From Cryomorphaceae bacterium (GTDB taxonomy: Bacteria; Bacteroidota; Bacteroidia; Flavobacteriales; Schleiferiaceae): 64,000 bases of DNA. A program made the translations under genes and the position numbers. The notes under the pieces were generated by a model, which worked only from the letters and a program-made list of their open reading frames with translations, ran no database searches and was not told where the DNA came from. Shown piece by piece: positions 16,574-24,711 of the stretch (its first letter is position 1; each line of letters begins with the position of its first letter). The DNA is taken from contig JAJTFK010000008.1 in the NCBI GenBank assembly GCA_021298655.1, forward strand, positions 1 to 64,000. Direction: 5' to 3'.

Positions 16574-18848
16574 GAAAGGATCGCCGAAGCGGACCGCCCT
16601 CGCTCGGCGTGAAGCGGATCTCCCAAAGCCAAACGCCTCGGTGCGGGGGCTCGTCGCGGGCTTCCCACGCAGTTTGGGGCGGAACCGGAGCGGGATCGGA
16701 CCATTCCGTGGCCCATCGGCCCTCGGGGTCGGCCCAGCGGGTTTCGAGCAGCCAGGCTTGGTTCGGTTCCAAGTCCCACCCCAAGGCGGGAGGCCACCGG
16801 CGCTCCAGAAGGTACACGCGGCCCTGGGGTGCATTGCTGCGGGCTTCGGGCCAGCGGCCCGGGGTGGCGGAGTCTTCGCGGGCGATTCCCCAATCCTCGG
16901 GGCCCGGGCCGCGGCGTTCCAGCGACATACCCTCGCCCTTGCCCGGGGACTCCCGAACGGACGGAGGGAAGTGCTCTGGGCCCAGCCGAGCCACGTCGAG
17001 GAGCGCAGCGTCGGCCCGACGGAGTTCCAGCCGACCTCCTTCGTCGGAAATGGGCAAAGCCTGGTTGGTGGCGCCGGGGCCGCCCGGCACCGCCGGCCGG
17101 TCCCAGGCCCCGGGGCGCGGGGCGCCCCGGGGGCCCGCCGCCGAGTCGCCGCCCGGGTAGCGCTTCAGCAGGGCCGCGGGGTCGGCCCCCACGAAGACCA
17201 CCCCGCCCGGGAGCAAATACGAGCCGGCGACGGCGGCGCGGCGCCAAACCCCCGAATCGGCGGTCGCCCAAAAGAGTCCAGACAAGTCCACCACCCTTCC
17301 GCCCAGGTTGCGCAGCTCGGTAAAACGCCCCTCGCCCGGCAAGGGATTGAAGAGGACCTCGGAAATCTGAAGCTCGCCCGAATCCGGCGGTACCGGCCAT
17401 CCCGCGATCACCCGGGTGCAGTCGCCGGGGGTTCCGTCGGCGTGCATCCACCCCGAACGCAACGGGAGTTCCAGAACTTCGCCCGGAGCACAAGGCCAAC
17501 CCAAACCTGCGTTGTCGGAGGACCAAGTCAGCCGCGTCGCCTCCGAATGCAGGCGCTCGACCGACCAGCGCCCGCCCGGACGCCGAGGCAAACCGGCCGA
17601 ATCAAAGGGATACCACATGGAACCGCCTAAGGGCAGCGGGTGGCGCCAGTCCACGATCAATCCGCGGTCGGCCCGCAGTCCGAGGATTCCGCCCCGCCGG
17701 GGCTCCACCGGAGCGAACTCGATCCAGCCGGGGCTGGACCCTAATGCGCTGCGCGCGGACTGCCAGGCCCGCGGAAGCTCGGAACGATCCGGATCGGCCT
17801 CCAGCGACCAACCGCCCAGGGATTTTTCAGCGGGTTGGTGCATGTCGGGCTGGGTTCGGCCCCAAGCCACGACGGAATCCGAGGCGTCGCGCAGCGACCA
17901 AAAGGCCGGCGAAGCGCTGAGGGCCAGCGGGGCGTTCCAAACCCGAAGCGAATCGGGCCATGCCATTCGTTCGTCGGCCAGCACCACGATCTCGCCGGGA
18001 TAAAGCATCCGGTCGGGAAGGGTCCAGCGTCCGCTTCCGTGCCAAAAGGTCCAGCCGGAAGCCCAGCAGACCGAATCCGCGTTAACCCGCAATTCAACGA
18101 AGTCGCCCGGGGCCGAGCGCCAGGAAACCCTGGGTTCGGAGTCCACCAGGATTTCGGTCACCGCCACGTCGCCGCGCCGCGCCAAACGCCGAACCGGAAC
18201 CTTCCGAATTTCGGAAGCCGCGAATCGGTGGGGGCCCCAGCGAAGGCCGCGGACGCGGGTCGCCGTCACCGTGGCCCCCAGGCGGATTCGACCCAGGCTG
18301 GCCACCGACGAATCGGCGTTGCCCCAGGCGGCCCCGCTGTCGAGCACGGTTCCGAGCGTGTCGCGCAGCACCCATGCCACCCGGTGGCCGGCCAAGGAAT
18401 CCCAGGCCCAGGACCAATCCACCAGCGAGGCAGTACGGTCGAGCAGGCCGCTTGGGCTCGCGGCCAGCACAAGCCCGTCGGGAATCCGCAGGAGCCGAAG
18501 CTGGTCGTTGGTCCGGCCGAATTCGAGCCGGTAGCCCGCCGACGAACCAAAACCGGTCCAGGCCGTGGTGTCGAACAGCTCGGCAAAGGCGAAGTTGACC
18601 GACGACGGGTTAAAATCGAGGCGAATCCGCCCCGAGGCCACTGCGGGTCGCGCTCCGCGTCCGTCGCGCCACAGCGCATAGGTTCCCGCGCCCGGTGCGT
18701 TCAAGCGGAGCCCTTCGCCCGGCGCAAAGGCTGCCGTGTCGCCCCGCCATGCGCCCAGGCCCTGCGTCCATTCTTCGGTCCAAGGCCCCCACTGGGCGCG
18801 CAATCCCGAAACCAAAAGGGCAAAGCCCCAAACGAGTATCCTTTTCAT
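16560..18848 (-). CDS. Secreted lamin-tail-domain protein, extremely G+C-rich
   Basis: A 762-residue exported protein starting at MKRILVWGFALLVSGLRAQ (ATG at 18848; signal peptide). The first ~220 residues look like a beta-sandwich laminin-G/concanavalin-like region. Two lamin-tail (LTD)-like domains follow, with EILVDSEPRVSWRSAPGDFVELR at about 235-257 here split as EILVDSEPRVSW and GDFVELR, and ISEVLFNPLPGEGRFTELRNLGG later as ISEVLFNP and FTELRN. The pattern 'ITEIL/EVLFNP...FVEL' is diagnostic of LTD proteins in Bacteroidota. I see no convincing T9SS tail; the protein ends in repeat-encoded residues, so its C-terminus may be truncated. Composition is unusually rich in Arg, Gly, Pro, Trp and Ala. 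Divergent from asd. Confidence 0.8.
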   Translation of the reverse strand: MKRILVWGFALLVSGLRAQWGPWTEEWTQGLGAWRGDTAAFAPGEGLRLNAPGAGTYALWRDGRGARPAVASGRIRLDFNPSSVNFAFAELFDTTAWTGFGSSAGYRLEFGRTNDQLRLLRIPDGLVLAASPSGLLDRTASLVDWSWAWDSLAGHRVAWVLRDTLGTVLDSGAAWGNADSSVASLGRIRLGATVTATRVRGLRWGPHRFAASEIRKVPVRRLARRGDVAVTEILVDSEPRVSWRSAPGDFVELRVNADSVCWASGWTFWHGSGRWTLPDRMLYPGEIVVLADERMAWPDSLRVWNAPLALSASPAFWSLRDASDSVVAWGRTQPDMHQPAEKSLGGWSLEADPDRSELPRAWQSARSALGSSPGWIEFAPVEPRRGGILGLRADRGLIVDWRHPLPLGGSMWYPFDSAGLPRRPGGRWSVERLHSEATRLTWSSDNAGLGWPCAPGEVLELPLRSGWMHADGTPGDCTRVIAGWPVPPDSGELQISEVLFNPLPGEGRFTELRNLGGRVVDLSGLFWATADSGVWRRAAVAGSYLLPGGVVFVGADPAALLKRYPGGDSAAGPRGAPRPGAWDRPAVPGGPGATNQALPISDEGGRLELRRADAALLDVARLGPEHFPPSVRESPGKGEGMSLERRGPGPEDWGIAREDSATPGRWPEARSNAPQGRVYLLERRWPPALGWDLEPNQAWLLETRWADPEGRWATEWSDPAPVPPQTAWEARDEPPHRGVWLWEIRFTPSEGGPLRRSFPISY
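17108..17132. repeat. Perfect all-GC inverted repeat inside the lamin-tail gene
   Basis: CCCCGGGGCGC (17108-17118) and GCGCCCCGGGG (17122-17132) are perfect reverse complements separated by GGG. The 25-nt element lies in a Gly/Pro/Arg-rich coding segment and would form a very stable hairpin. Confidence 0.8.
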
Positions 18849-18854
18849 AATCCG

Positions 18855-18862
18855 TACCTTTG
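18855..18862 (+). promoter_or_regulatory. -7 box TACCTTTG of asd
   Basis: Exact TAnnTTTG match 28 nt upstream of the asd ATG, in the 42-nt gap between the divergent lamin-tail and asd genes. A short leader is expected here, unlike several neighbours. Confidence 0.6.
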
Positions 18863-18890
18863 CGGCCAAACTAAATCCCCCTGCCGCGCT

Positions 18891-19889
18891 ATGCGTTTAG
18901 CTCTAGTTGGTGCCACCGGAATGGTGGGCGAAGTCATGCGAAAAGTCCTGGTGGAACGCGGGTTCCCGGTGACGGAATTTATTCCCGTGGCCTCCGAGAA
19001 GTCCGCGGGAAGCGTTTTACGCTGGAACGGCGCGGACTACGTGGTGCGCACCCTGGCCGAAGCCGTTGCGATGAAGCCGGACTTGGCCATTTTCTCGGCG
19101 GGCGGAGCCACCTCGACCGAGTGGGCGCCGAAGTTTGCCGAAGCGGGGTGCTTTGTGGTCGACAACAGTTCCGCCTGGCGGATGGAGCCGGGGATTCCGC
19201 TCGTGGTTCCCGAAATCAACGCAGACGCCCTGTCGGCGGACGCCAAAATCATCGCCAATCCCAACTGCTCGACGATTCAGCTGGTGATGGCGCTCAAGCC
19301 GCTGCACGACGCACACCCCATTTCGGGCGTCCGGGTCAGTACCTACCAAAGCGTGACCGGAACCGGCAAGGCCGCGGTGGACCAGCTCGAAAACGAGCGC
19401 AACGGGAATTTTGACGGTCCCATGGCCTACGCCTACCCGATTGACAAGAACTGCATTCCGCACTGCGACGTGTTTACCGAAAACGGCTACACTAAGGAGG
19501 AAATGAAGCTGCACCACGAGACCAAGAAAATTTTGGGCGACCAGTCGGTGCAGGTCAGCGCGACCGCCGTGCGCGTTCCGGTTCAGGGCGGCCACTCGGA
19601 ATCGGTGCTCGTGACCTTCCGCAGCGCCCGTCCGACCCTCGCCGAGGTGCGCCGCCTGCTCGCCGCCATGCCGGGTGTCGTGGTCCAAGACAACCCCGCC
19701 GCCAAGGAATACCCCATGCCCCGATTTGCCGAGGGCCGCGACGAGGTTTTTGTGGGCCGAATCCGAGAAGATTTGGTCTGCGACCGCTCGATTCACCTTT
19801 GGATTGTGGCCGACAACCTGCGAAAGGGCGCCGCCACCAACGCGGTGCAAATCGCCGAACGCCTTATTTCGGCCGGATTTTTGCGGTAG
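18891..19889 (+). CDS. asd: Aspartate-semialdehyde dehydrogenase
   Basis: NADP-dependent conversion of beta-aspartyl phosphate to aspartate semialdehyde, the branch point to lysine/diaminopimelate, threonine and methionine. The 332-residue product starts MRLALVGATGMVG with the Rossmann GATGMVG motif at 7-13, has the active-site cysteine in NPNCSTIQL (Cys126), and the substrate-binding stretch VPVQGGHSESV near 227-237. Length is normal. The reading frame is open far upstream through the antisense of the lamin-tail gene; the ATG at 18891 is set by homology and by the -7 box at 18855-18862. Confidence 0.97.
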   Translation: MRLALVGATGMVGEVMRKVLVERGFPVTEFIPVASEKSAGSVLRWNGADYVVRTLAEAVAMKPDLAIFSAGGATSTEWAPKFAEAGCFVVDNSSAWRMEPGIPLVVPEINADALSADAKIIANPNCSTIQLVMALKPLHDAHPISGVRVSTYQSVTGTGKAAVDQLENERNGNFDGPMAYAYPIDKNCIPHCDVFTENGYTKEEMKLHHETKKILGDQSVQVSATAVRVPVQGGHSESVLVTFRSARPTLAEVRRLLAAMPGVVVQDNPAAKEYPMPRFAEGRDEVFVGRIREDLVCDRSIHLWIVADNLRKGAATNAVQIAERLISAGFLR

Positions 19890-19939
19890 TTCGCGCCGCG
19901 AATTCCGCCCACTAAACCTTTGACCTGTTCCGTAGTCCC

Positions 19940-22363
19940 ATGAATATGTTCCGAATTTTGAGCCTTTGCCTGGCCCTCGCTGCGGGCCCCTTGCTCGCAC
20001 AAACGCTGATTGTCGGACAGGTGGTCGACGGGGACGAACCCTTGCCCAACACCGCCGTGCGCGTACTGGGCCCCAACGGGCCGGTAGCCCAAACCGTGAC
20101 CAACACCCAGGGTCAATTTCAGCTGAACGTGCCCAACGGCAGCTACCGATTGGTCGCCCGCCCGCTCGGCTACCAGCCGCTGATGCGCCCCATTGAGGCC
20201 AACGGAACCCCCATAAAGTTGGGCATACTCAAGGCCATCGCCAGCACCACGGAACTCGAGGAGGCCAAGGTCGAAGCCCAATCGGCCCGAGCCCTGTTGG
20301 GCATGGACCGCAAGGTCTACGACGTCGCCCAAGACCTCAACGTTCAGGGCGGAACCGGCACCGACATCCTTCGCCAAGTACCCAACGTGTCGCTCGACAT
20401 GGACGGCAACGTGCAGCTGCGCGGGGACGAGAACGTGACCGTGCTCATCGACGGCCGGCCCGCTTCGCTGCTCGGATTTTCGGGCACCAATGCCTTCGAC
20501 CGACTGCCGGCCGGCAGCGTGCAGCGCGTCGAGGTCATCACCAACCCGGGCGCCCAGTTTGACGCCCAGGGGTCCGGCGGCGTCATCAACATCGTGACCA
20601 AAAAGAACCGTGAGCTTCCGCTCAACGGCAACGTGGTCGCGGGCGTAGGCAGCAACGCCAAGTACAACGCCTCGACCAGCGTTTCGGTGCCGGTCGGGAA
20701 GGTTCGCGTCTTCACCAACCTTTCGTGGGACAACCGCCGCAGTTTTTCGGGCGGAACCGTCGCCCGCGATTTTGCCTTCCCGGACACGGCCTACGGTCAG
20801 CGCAGCTGGTCGTACGGCACCAGCATTGGCGGCGGACTCAGCGGGCGCATCGGCCTCGACCTTCCGTTGAACAAGGTTTGGAGCGCCAACCTTTCGGTGG
20901 GCCTGAACCAAGACCTGCGCACCGAGACCGACACGACCTCGTACGAAAACAGCTCGGTAGCCACTAAACTGACTGCGGTGCAGCGCGTCAACACCGAGCG
21001 CACATCCGCCAACGGCGACGTCGCCCTGCGCTTGGAGCGCAAGTTCAAAACCGACGGCGAAAAATGGACCGTCGACGTCAACTACGCCGACCGGGGCCGC
21101 AACGAGTGGAACAACAACCAGTTCACGGCCGACGCCGGATACCCCAGCTTGCTCACCTACGGCGGGGTCTACCTGCAGCGCTTCGAAACCCTTGAGGCCA
21201 CCCAAAACCTCAACATCCAAACCGACGCCGAACAGGTCCTGAACGCCAAAAGCAAGCTGAGCCTGGGCGGGCGGAGCACCTACTTTGCCCGCGACAGCAA
21301 GCGCGACGCCATGTACCTGCCGACGCCCTTCAGCAGCTCGTTTTTAGACGACACGCTGCGCACCCAGTCGGTCGATCAGTGGCAGTGGGTTCACGCCCTG
21401 TACGCGACCTACGGCTACGTGTTCAGCCCCAAGTGGAAGGCCCAGTTGGGCATGCGCTACGAGGTGGCCAACCTCAGCTTCATCCTCAAAACCGGAAGCC
21501 AACTGGACTTTGTTTACCCGGGCTACTTCCCGAGCGCGTTCGTGACCTACTCGCCCAAAAAAGGCACGGACTTCCAGGCCAGCTACGCGATGCGCGTCAA
21601 CCGCCCCGGCGAGGAGCAGCTCAATCCCATCGTCGACTACTCCAACCCGCAGTCGTTCCGCAAGGGAAACCCCGAGTTGATGCCAGAATACACCCACGCC
21701 TTTGAGGTCAGTGCCGCCCAGTACGCCAAGTGGGGCTCGGCCACCCTCAGCGGCTACGTCAACCACACCACCAACATGTTTTCGCGCTTTGTCGAAGTGG
21801 ACGAAAGCGGGCTAGTGACCGTGACGTGGGCAAACTTCGACACCCGCGACCGCTTTGGTCTCAGCGCGAACACGATGGCCCGTTTCGGCAAAAAACTGAG
21901 CATTCAGGCTTCGGGCGACGCCTTTTGGTCGGTAATCAACGCCCAAAACCTTCAATCGGGCCTAACCCAGTCCGGATTCGGCTGGTCGGGCCGCGCCAAC
22001 GCCATGTACAATCCCACGCCGGCCCACCAGATTCAGCTGACATTCAATCAAATGGGTGCGGGCCCAACCGGCCAAGGCTACTTTAGGGGCATGCAGGCCT
22101 GGGACCTGGGCTACAAGTACGACCTCGTGAAAAACAAGCTCTCGATGACGTTCCGACTCAGCGACGTGTTCAACCAGCGCCGGTTCCGCGTGGAACAGCA
22201 CCCGCCCTTTACCGACATTTACTTCATGCGCTACCGAGAGAGCCGCATCGCCTTCTTGACGCTTCAGTACAATTTTGGCAAGCAGGACCGGAGCATGCAG
22301 CGCGGCGGGCGCGGAATGGGCCCCGGCGGCATGGGCGGCGGCGGCGAAGACATGGGCATGTAA
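19940..22363 (+). CDS. TonB-dependent receptor with carboxypeptidase-regulatory-like domain
   Basis: An 807-residue outer-membrane beta-barrel protein. Signal peptide MNMFRILSLCLALAAGPLLAQ, then a CarboxypepD_reg-like domain (about 22-95), a plug domain (about 110-225, with LIDGRPASLLGFSGTNAFDR split as IDGRPASLL and NAFDRLPAGSVQRVEVITNPGAQFDA region), and a long barrel of the 'outer membrane beta-barrel family' type. The C-terminus is a 26-residue tail rich in Gly, Met and Arg, a feature of this family whose role is not known to me. The cargo is unknown. AACCTTTG about 20 nt upstream may be the -7 box. Confidence 0.88.
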   Translation: MNMFRILSLCLALAAGPLLAQTLIVGQVVDGDEPLPNTAVRVLGPNGPVAQTVTNTQGQFQLNVPNGSYRLVARPLGYQPLMRPIEANGTPIKLGILKAIASTTELEEAKVEAQSARALLGMDRKVYDVAQDLNVQGGTGTDILRQVPNVSLDMDGNVQLRGDENVTVLIDGRPASLLGFSGTNAFDRLPAGSVQRVEVITNPGAQFDAQGSGGVINIVTKKNRELPLNGNVVAGVGSNAKYNASTSVSVPVGKVRVFTNLSWDNRRSFSGGTVARDFAFPDTAYGQRSWSYGTSIGGGLSGRIGLDLPLNKVWSANLSVGLNQDLRTETDTTSYENSSVATKLTAVQRVNTERTSANGDVALRLERKFKTDGEKWTVDVNYADRGRNEWNNNQFTADAGYPSLLTYGGVYLQRFETLEATQNLNIQTDAEQVLNAKSKLSLGGRSTYFARDSKRDAMYLPTPFSSSFLDDTLRTQSVDQWQWVHALYATYGYVFSPKWKAQLGMRYEVANLSFILKTGSQLDFVYPGYFPSAFVTYSPKKGTDFQASYAMRVNRPGEEQLNPIVDYSNPQSFRKGNPELMPEYTHAFEVSAAQYAKWGSATLSGYVNHTTNMFSRFVEVDESGLVTVTWANFDTRDRFGLSANTMARFGKKLSIQASGDAFWSVINAQNLQSGLTQSGFGWSGRANAMYNPTPAHQIQLTFNQMGAGPTGQGYFRGMQAWDLGYKYDLVKNKLSMTFRLSDVFNQRRFRVEQHPPFTDIYFMRYRESRIAFLTLQYNFGKQDRSMQRGGRGMGPGGMGGGGEDMGM

Positions 22364-22393
22364 ACCCTTTGGGGCGCCCTGCGTTATGTAGGT

Positions 22394-22993
22394 ATGCGTC
22401 GTCTTCTCCAATTTTGCTTTCTTAGCGCACTAGGCGCACTCACCGCCTGTGCCCAACCCAGTAAAAAATCTGCTCCCGTGACTCTTTTGCCCGCAACCCC
22501 AGCCCAGCCCGGTAACGAAACCCTCATTCTCGCCTCAGGCTGTTTTTGGGGCACCGAGTACTTTCTCAAGCGCATCGACGGCGTGGTCGCCACCACGGTA
22601 GGTTACACGGGCGGACACGTCGAAAACCCCAGCTACGAACAGGTTTGCACCAAAAAAACGGGTCACTACGAGGCCTGCCTGGTGGAGTACGACCCGACGC
22701 GCACCAATGCCGAAACCGTGCTGCGCATGTTTTTTGAGACCCACGATCCCACGCAGCGCAACGGCCAGGGCCCCGACATCGGTCCCCAGTACCGCAGCGC
22801 CGTTTTTTACCAAAACGAGGCCCAGCGCGAACTGGCCGCGTCCCTTGTGGCGCAGCTCCGTGCACGGGGCTACGACGTGGCCACCGAATTGCTTCCGGCA
22901 GCCCCGTTTTATTCGGCCGAAGGCTACCACCAAGACTACTACGACATTAAGGGCGGAACGCCCTACTGCCACGGCTACCGACCGTTGTTTTAG
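22394..22993 (+). CDS. msrA: Peptide-methionine (S)-S-oxide reductase, lipoprotein form
   Basis: MsrA reduces the S-epimer of methionine sulfoxide in proteins. The 199-residue product has the catalytic GCFWG motif with Cys50, GYTGGHVENPSYEQVC downstream, and the family's HQDYY near the C-terminus (GYHQDYYDIKGG). The N-terminus carries a signal peptide with a lipobox LTAC (Cys19), so this copy is exported and lipid-anchored and would repair envelope proteins. Its TAG stop is followed without a gap by a heptad repeat array. Confidence 0.95.
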   Translation: MRRLLQFCFLSALGALTACAQPSKKSAPVTLLPATPAQPGNETLILASGCFWGTEYFLKRIDGVVATTVGYTGGHVENPSYEQVCTKKTGHYEACLVEYDPTRTNAETVLRMFFETHDPTQRNGQGPDIGPQYRSAVFYQNEAQRELAASLVAQLRARGYDVATELLPAAPFYSAEGYHQDYYDIKGGTPYCHGYRPLF

Positions 22994-23035
22994 CAACCAG
23001 TAGCTAGTAACCCGTTGCTGGCTATTGGCTTTGGG
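22994..23035. repeat. Heptad intergenic repeat array (6 units)
   Basis: CAACCAG, TAGCTAG, TAACCCG, TTGCTGG, CTATTGG, CTTTGGG start at the base after the msrA stop codon. Units of both orientations occur, and AGCAAC (22992-22997) can pair with GTTGCT (23014-23019). Confidence 0.75.
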
Positions 23036-23064
23036 GATAACCTGTTCATAACTCTCGTTGATAA
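23032..23064. other. Cluster of DnaA-box-like 9-mers (tentative)
   Basis: TGGGGATAA (23032-23040), TGTTCATAA (23043-23051) and CGTTGATAA (23056-23064) resemble the reverse complement of the DnaA box TTWTNCACA with one, one and two mismatches, in one orientation at 11-13-nt spacing. They lie before a SPOR-protein/thioesterase gene pair. No dnaA gene is present, so this is only a candidate replication-related site. Confidence 0.2.
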
Positions 23065-23077
23065 GTCGGCTCTATGG

Positions 23078-23102
23078 TTCATGAAGCGATTAACTTCGTG
23101 AA
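23078..23102 (+). promoter_or_regulatory. Inverted repeat just upstream of the SPOR-domain gene
   Basis: TTCATGAAG (23078-23086) and CTTCGTGAA (23094-23102) form a 9-bp stem with one G-T pair around a 7-nt loop, ending 2 nt before the ATG. It could be an operator or a translational hairpin. Confidence 0.4.
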
Positions 23103-23104
23103 TT

Positions 23105-24184
23105 ATGGCCTCGCTCCGCTACGAACTCGACCTGCACCTCGCTTACCTTCTGTTTCAGGAGGATAGCTTGGCGGTACCGGGTTTGGGTACCTTCAGCGTC
23201 CGCCGTTACGGAGCCGAAATTCAGCTGCCGGCGGGCTTGATTTTGCCGCCAGCGCGCCGGGTGACCTTTTCGCCCGAAGTTGGGGGCGACGACGCCGTAC
23301 TGGTGGCCCACCTCGTCCACATCGAGGGACTGAGTCCCGAAGAGGCTTCCGCCGGGGTAGCCGATGAAGTTCGCGGCTGGCAACGGGTACTCGAACGCGG
23401 CGACCGACTGAACCTGCGGGGCATCGGCTCGCTCCGCCGCGCCGATTCAGCCTGGGTCTTCAAAGCGAGCCTGGAGACCAACTTCCTGGCGGACTCATTC
23501 GGCCTCCCCATGTTCCGCATGGACCTGCTCGCATCGGCCGATCCCTACGCCCCGATATACCTCGACCGACCGGCACCGCGCACGCGATCCTGGCAGGCGG
23601 CCGCCGTGGTTGCCGGGGCCTTAGGTCTTGCCGCCATTGGCGGAAGCAAGGACGACTTTCGCGTATTCGTTCAGTCGGCATCCGTACGCACCGAACTTCA
23701 TGCCTGGTGGCAGGGTTCACGCGGCCAACTTGAATTCGCGGGCCGCCAAAGCGCGGAATGGCTGAGTTCGGCGGTTCGCGAGGTAGAACAGCTTTTTTCG
23801 GGCAGCGATGCCTCGGAGCCCATCGAAGCCCCCGCGGCCCCAGCGGTTGCTGCTCCGGCGGGCGAAGAGCCCGTGGCTGCGGCGTCCAAAACTCCCGAAA
23901 AGCTGCGCGAAGTGCCGGTAGCCCAACCCCGTGCCGATGAGCCGGCGCCAGAAGACGGCGCGTTTTCGGGCTACGCGCTCGTGGTAGGTGCCTTTGAGGA
24001 CGATTCCAATGCACAGCGGTTGGCTCAGCGCCTTCGCAAGGCGGGGTACCCCGCCCGGGTGCTCCAATCACGCGTCGGGCTGAAGAAGGTAGCCCTGCGT
24101 ACCTTTGCCGACGCCGATTCGGCGCGCAACGCCAAGACCGAACTCAAATCGGACTTCCCGGCGATTTGGATCTACCACGAATGA
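23105..24184 (+). CDS. HU/CCDC81-like and SPOR-domain protein
   Basis: A 359-residue protein of a Bacteroidota-specific architecture. The N-terminal ~130 residues resemble two CCDC81-like prokaryotic HU domains (LFQEDSLAVPGLGTFSVRRYG, here PGLGTFSVRR, and ERGDRLNLRGIGSLRR region as LRGIGSLRR). A hydrophobic stretch at about 160-180 (AAAVVAGALGLAAIGG) may be a membrane anchor, followed by an Ala/Pro/Glu-rich linker and a C-terminal SPOR domain (about 282-357, YALVVGAFEDDSNAQRLAQR as YALVVGAF...AQRLAQRLRKAG). SPOR domains bind denuded septal peptidoglycan, so a cell-division role is likely. It overlaps the thioesterase start by 4 nt (ATGA). Confidence 0.85.
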   Translation: MASLRYELDLHLAYLLFQEDSLAVPGLGTFSVRRYGAEIQLPAGLILPPARRVTFSPEVGGDDAVLVAHLVHIEGLSPEEASAGVADEVRGWQRVLERGDRLNLRGIGSLRRADSAWVFKASLETNFLADSFGLPMFRMDLLASADPYAPIYLDRPAPRTRSWQAAAVVAGALGLAAIGGSKDDFRVFVQSASVRTELHAWWQGSRGQLEFAGRQSAEWLSSAVREVEQLFSGSDASEPIEAPAAPAVAAPAGEEPVAAASKTPEKLREVPVAQPRADEPAPEDGAFSGYALVVGAFEDDSNAQRLAQRLRKAGYPARVLQSRVGLKKVALRTFADADSARNAKTELKSDFPAIWIYHE

Positions 24185-24711
24185 ACGCAAAAAATCCCTC
24201 GGTTTCCCGTACGGTAATGACCGAGATCGTTCTCCCGAACGACACCAACAACCTCCACAACCTATTTGGCGGCCAGCTCCTGAGCTGGATGGATCGCTGC
24301 GCCGCCATTGCGGCCCACCGCCACTGCCGCCGCACGGTCGTCACGGCGTCGGTAAACAACGTTTCGTTTAACGAAGCCATTCCCCAAGGGGCGATCGTCA
24401 CCCTGGAGTCCAAGGTTTCCCGCGCCTTCAGTACCTCGATGGAGGTCTGGGTTGATGTGTTTATGGAGGACCAACGGGGCAGCGGCAAGCAAACGAAGTG
24501 CAACGAAGCGATTTACACCTTTGTGGCCGTAGACGATCTGGGGCGGCCCATTCCCATTCCGCCAATTGAACCCGAAACCGAGGAAGAGCAGCGCCGGTAC
24601 GACGGGGCGCTTCGCCGACGCCAACTGGCGCTGATTTTGGCGGGAAAGATGAAACCGGCCGAGGCGCACGAACTCCGCGCGCTGTTTTTACCCCAGGAAG
24701 ACGCTAAGTAG
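24181..24711 (+). CDS. Acyl-CoA thioesterase (hotdog fold)
   Basis: A 176-residue cytosolic hotdog-fold thioesterase of the YciA/BACH type, hydrolysing acyl-CoA to free acid and CoA. The segment NDTNNLHNLFGGQLLSWMD at about 20-38 carries the family's N-x-x-G-x-x-FGG-like active-site stretch, and VNNVSFNEAIPQG follows. ATG at 24181 is chosen because it overlaps the SPOR gene stop (ATGA), indicating coupling. The last 24 nt overlap the convergent DUF6427 gene. In flavobacteria, as I recall, this gene often lies next to dnaA, which is not seen here. Confidence 0.9.
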   Translation: MNAKNPSVSRTVMTEIVLPNDTNNLHNLFGGQLLSWMDRCAAIAAHRHCRRTVVTASVNNVSFNEAIPQGAIVTLESKVSRAFSTSMEVWVDVFMEDQRGSGKQTKCNEAIYTFVAVDDLGRPIPIPPIEPETEEEQRRYDGALRRRQLALILAGKMKPAEAHELRALFLPQEDAK

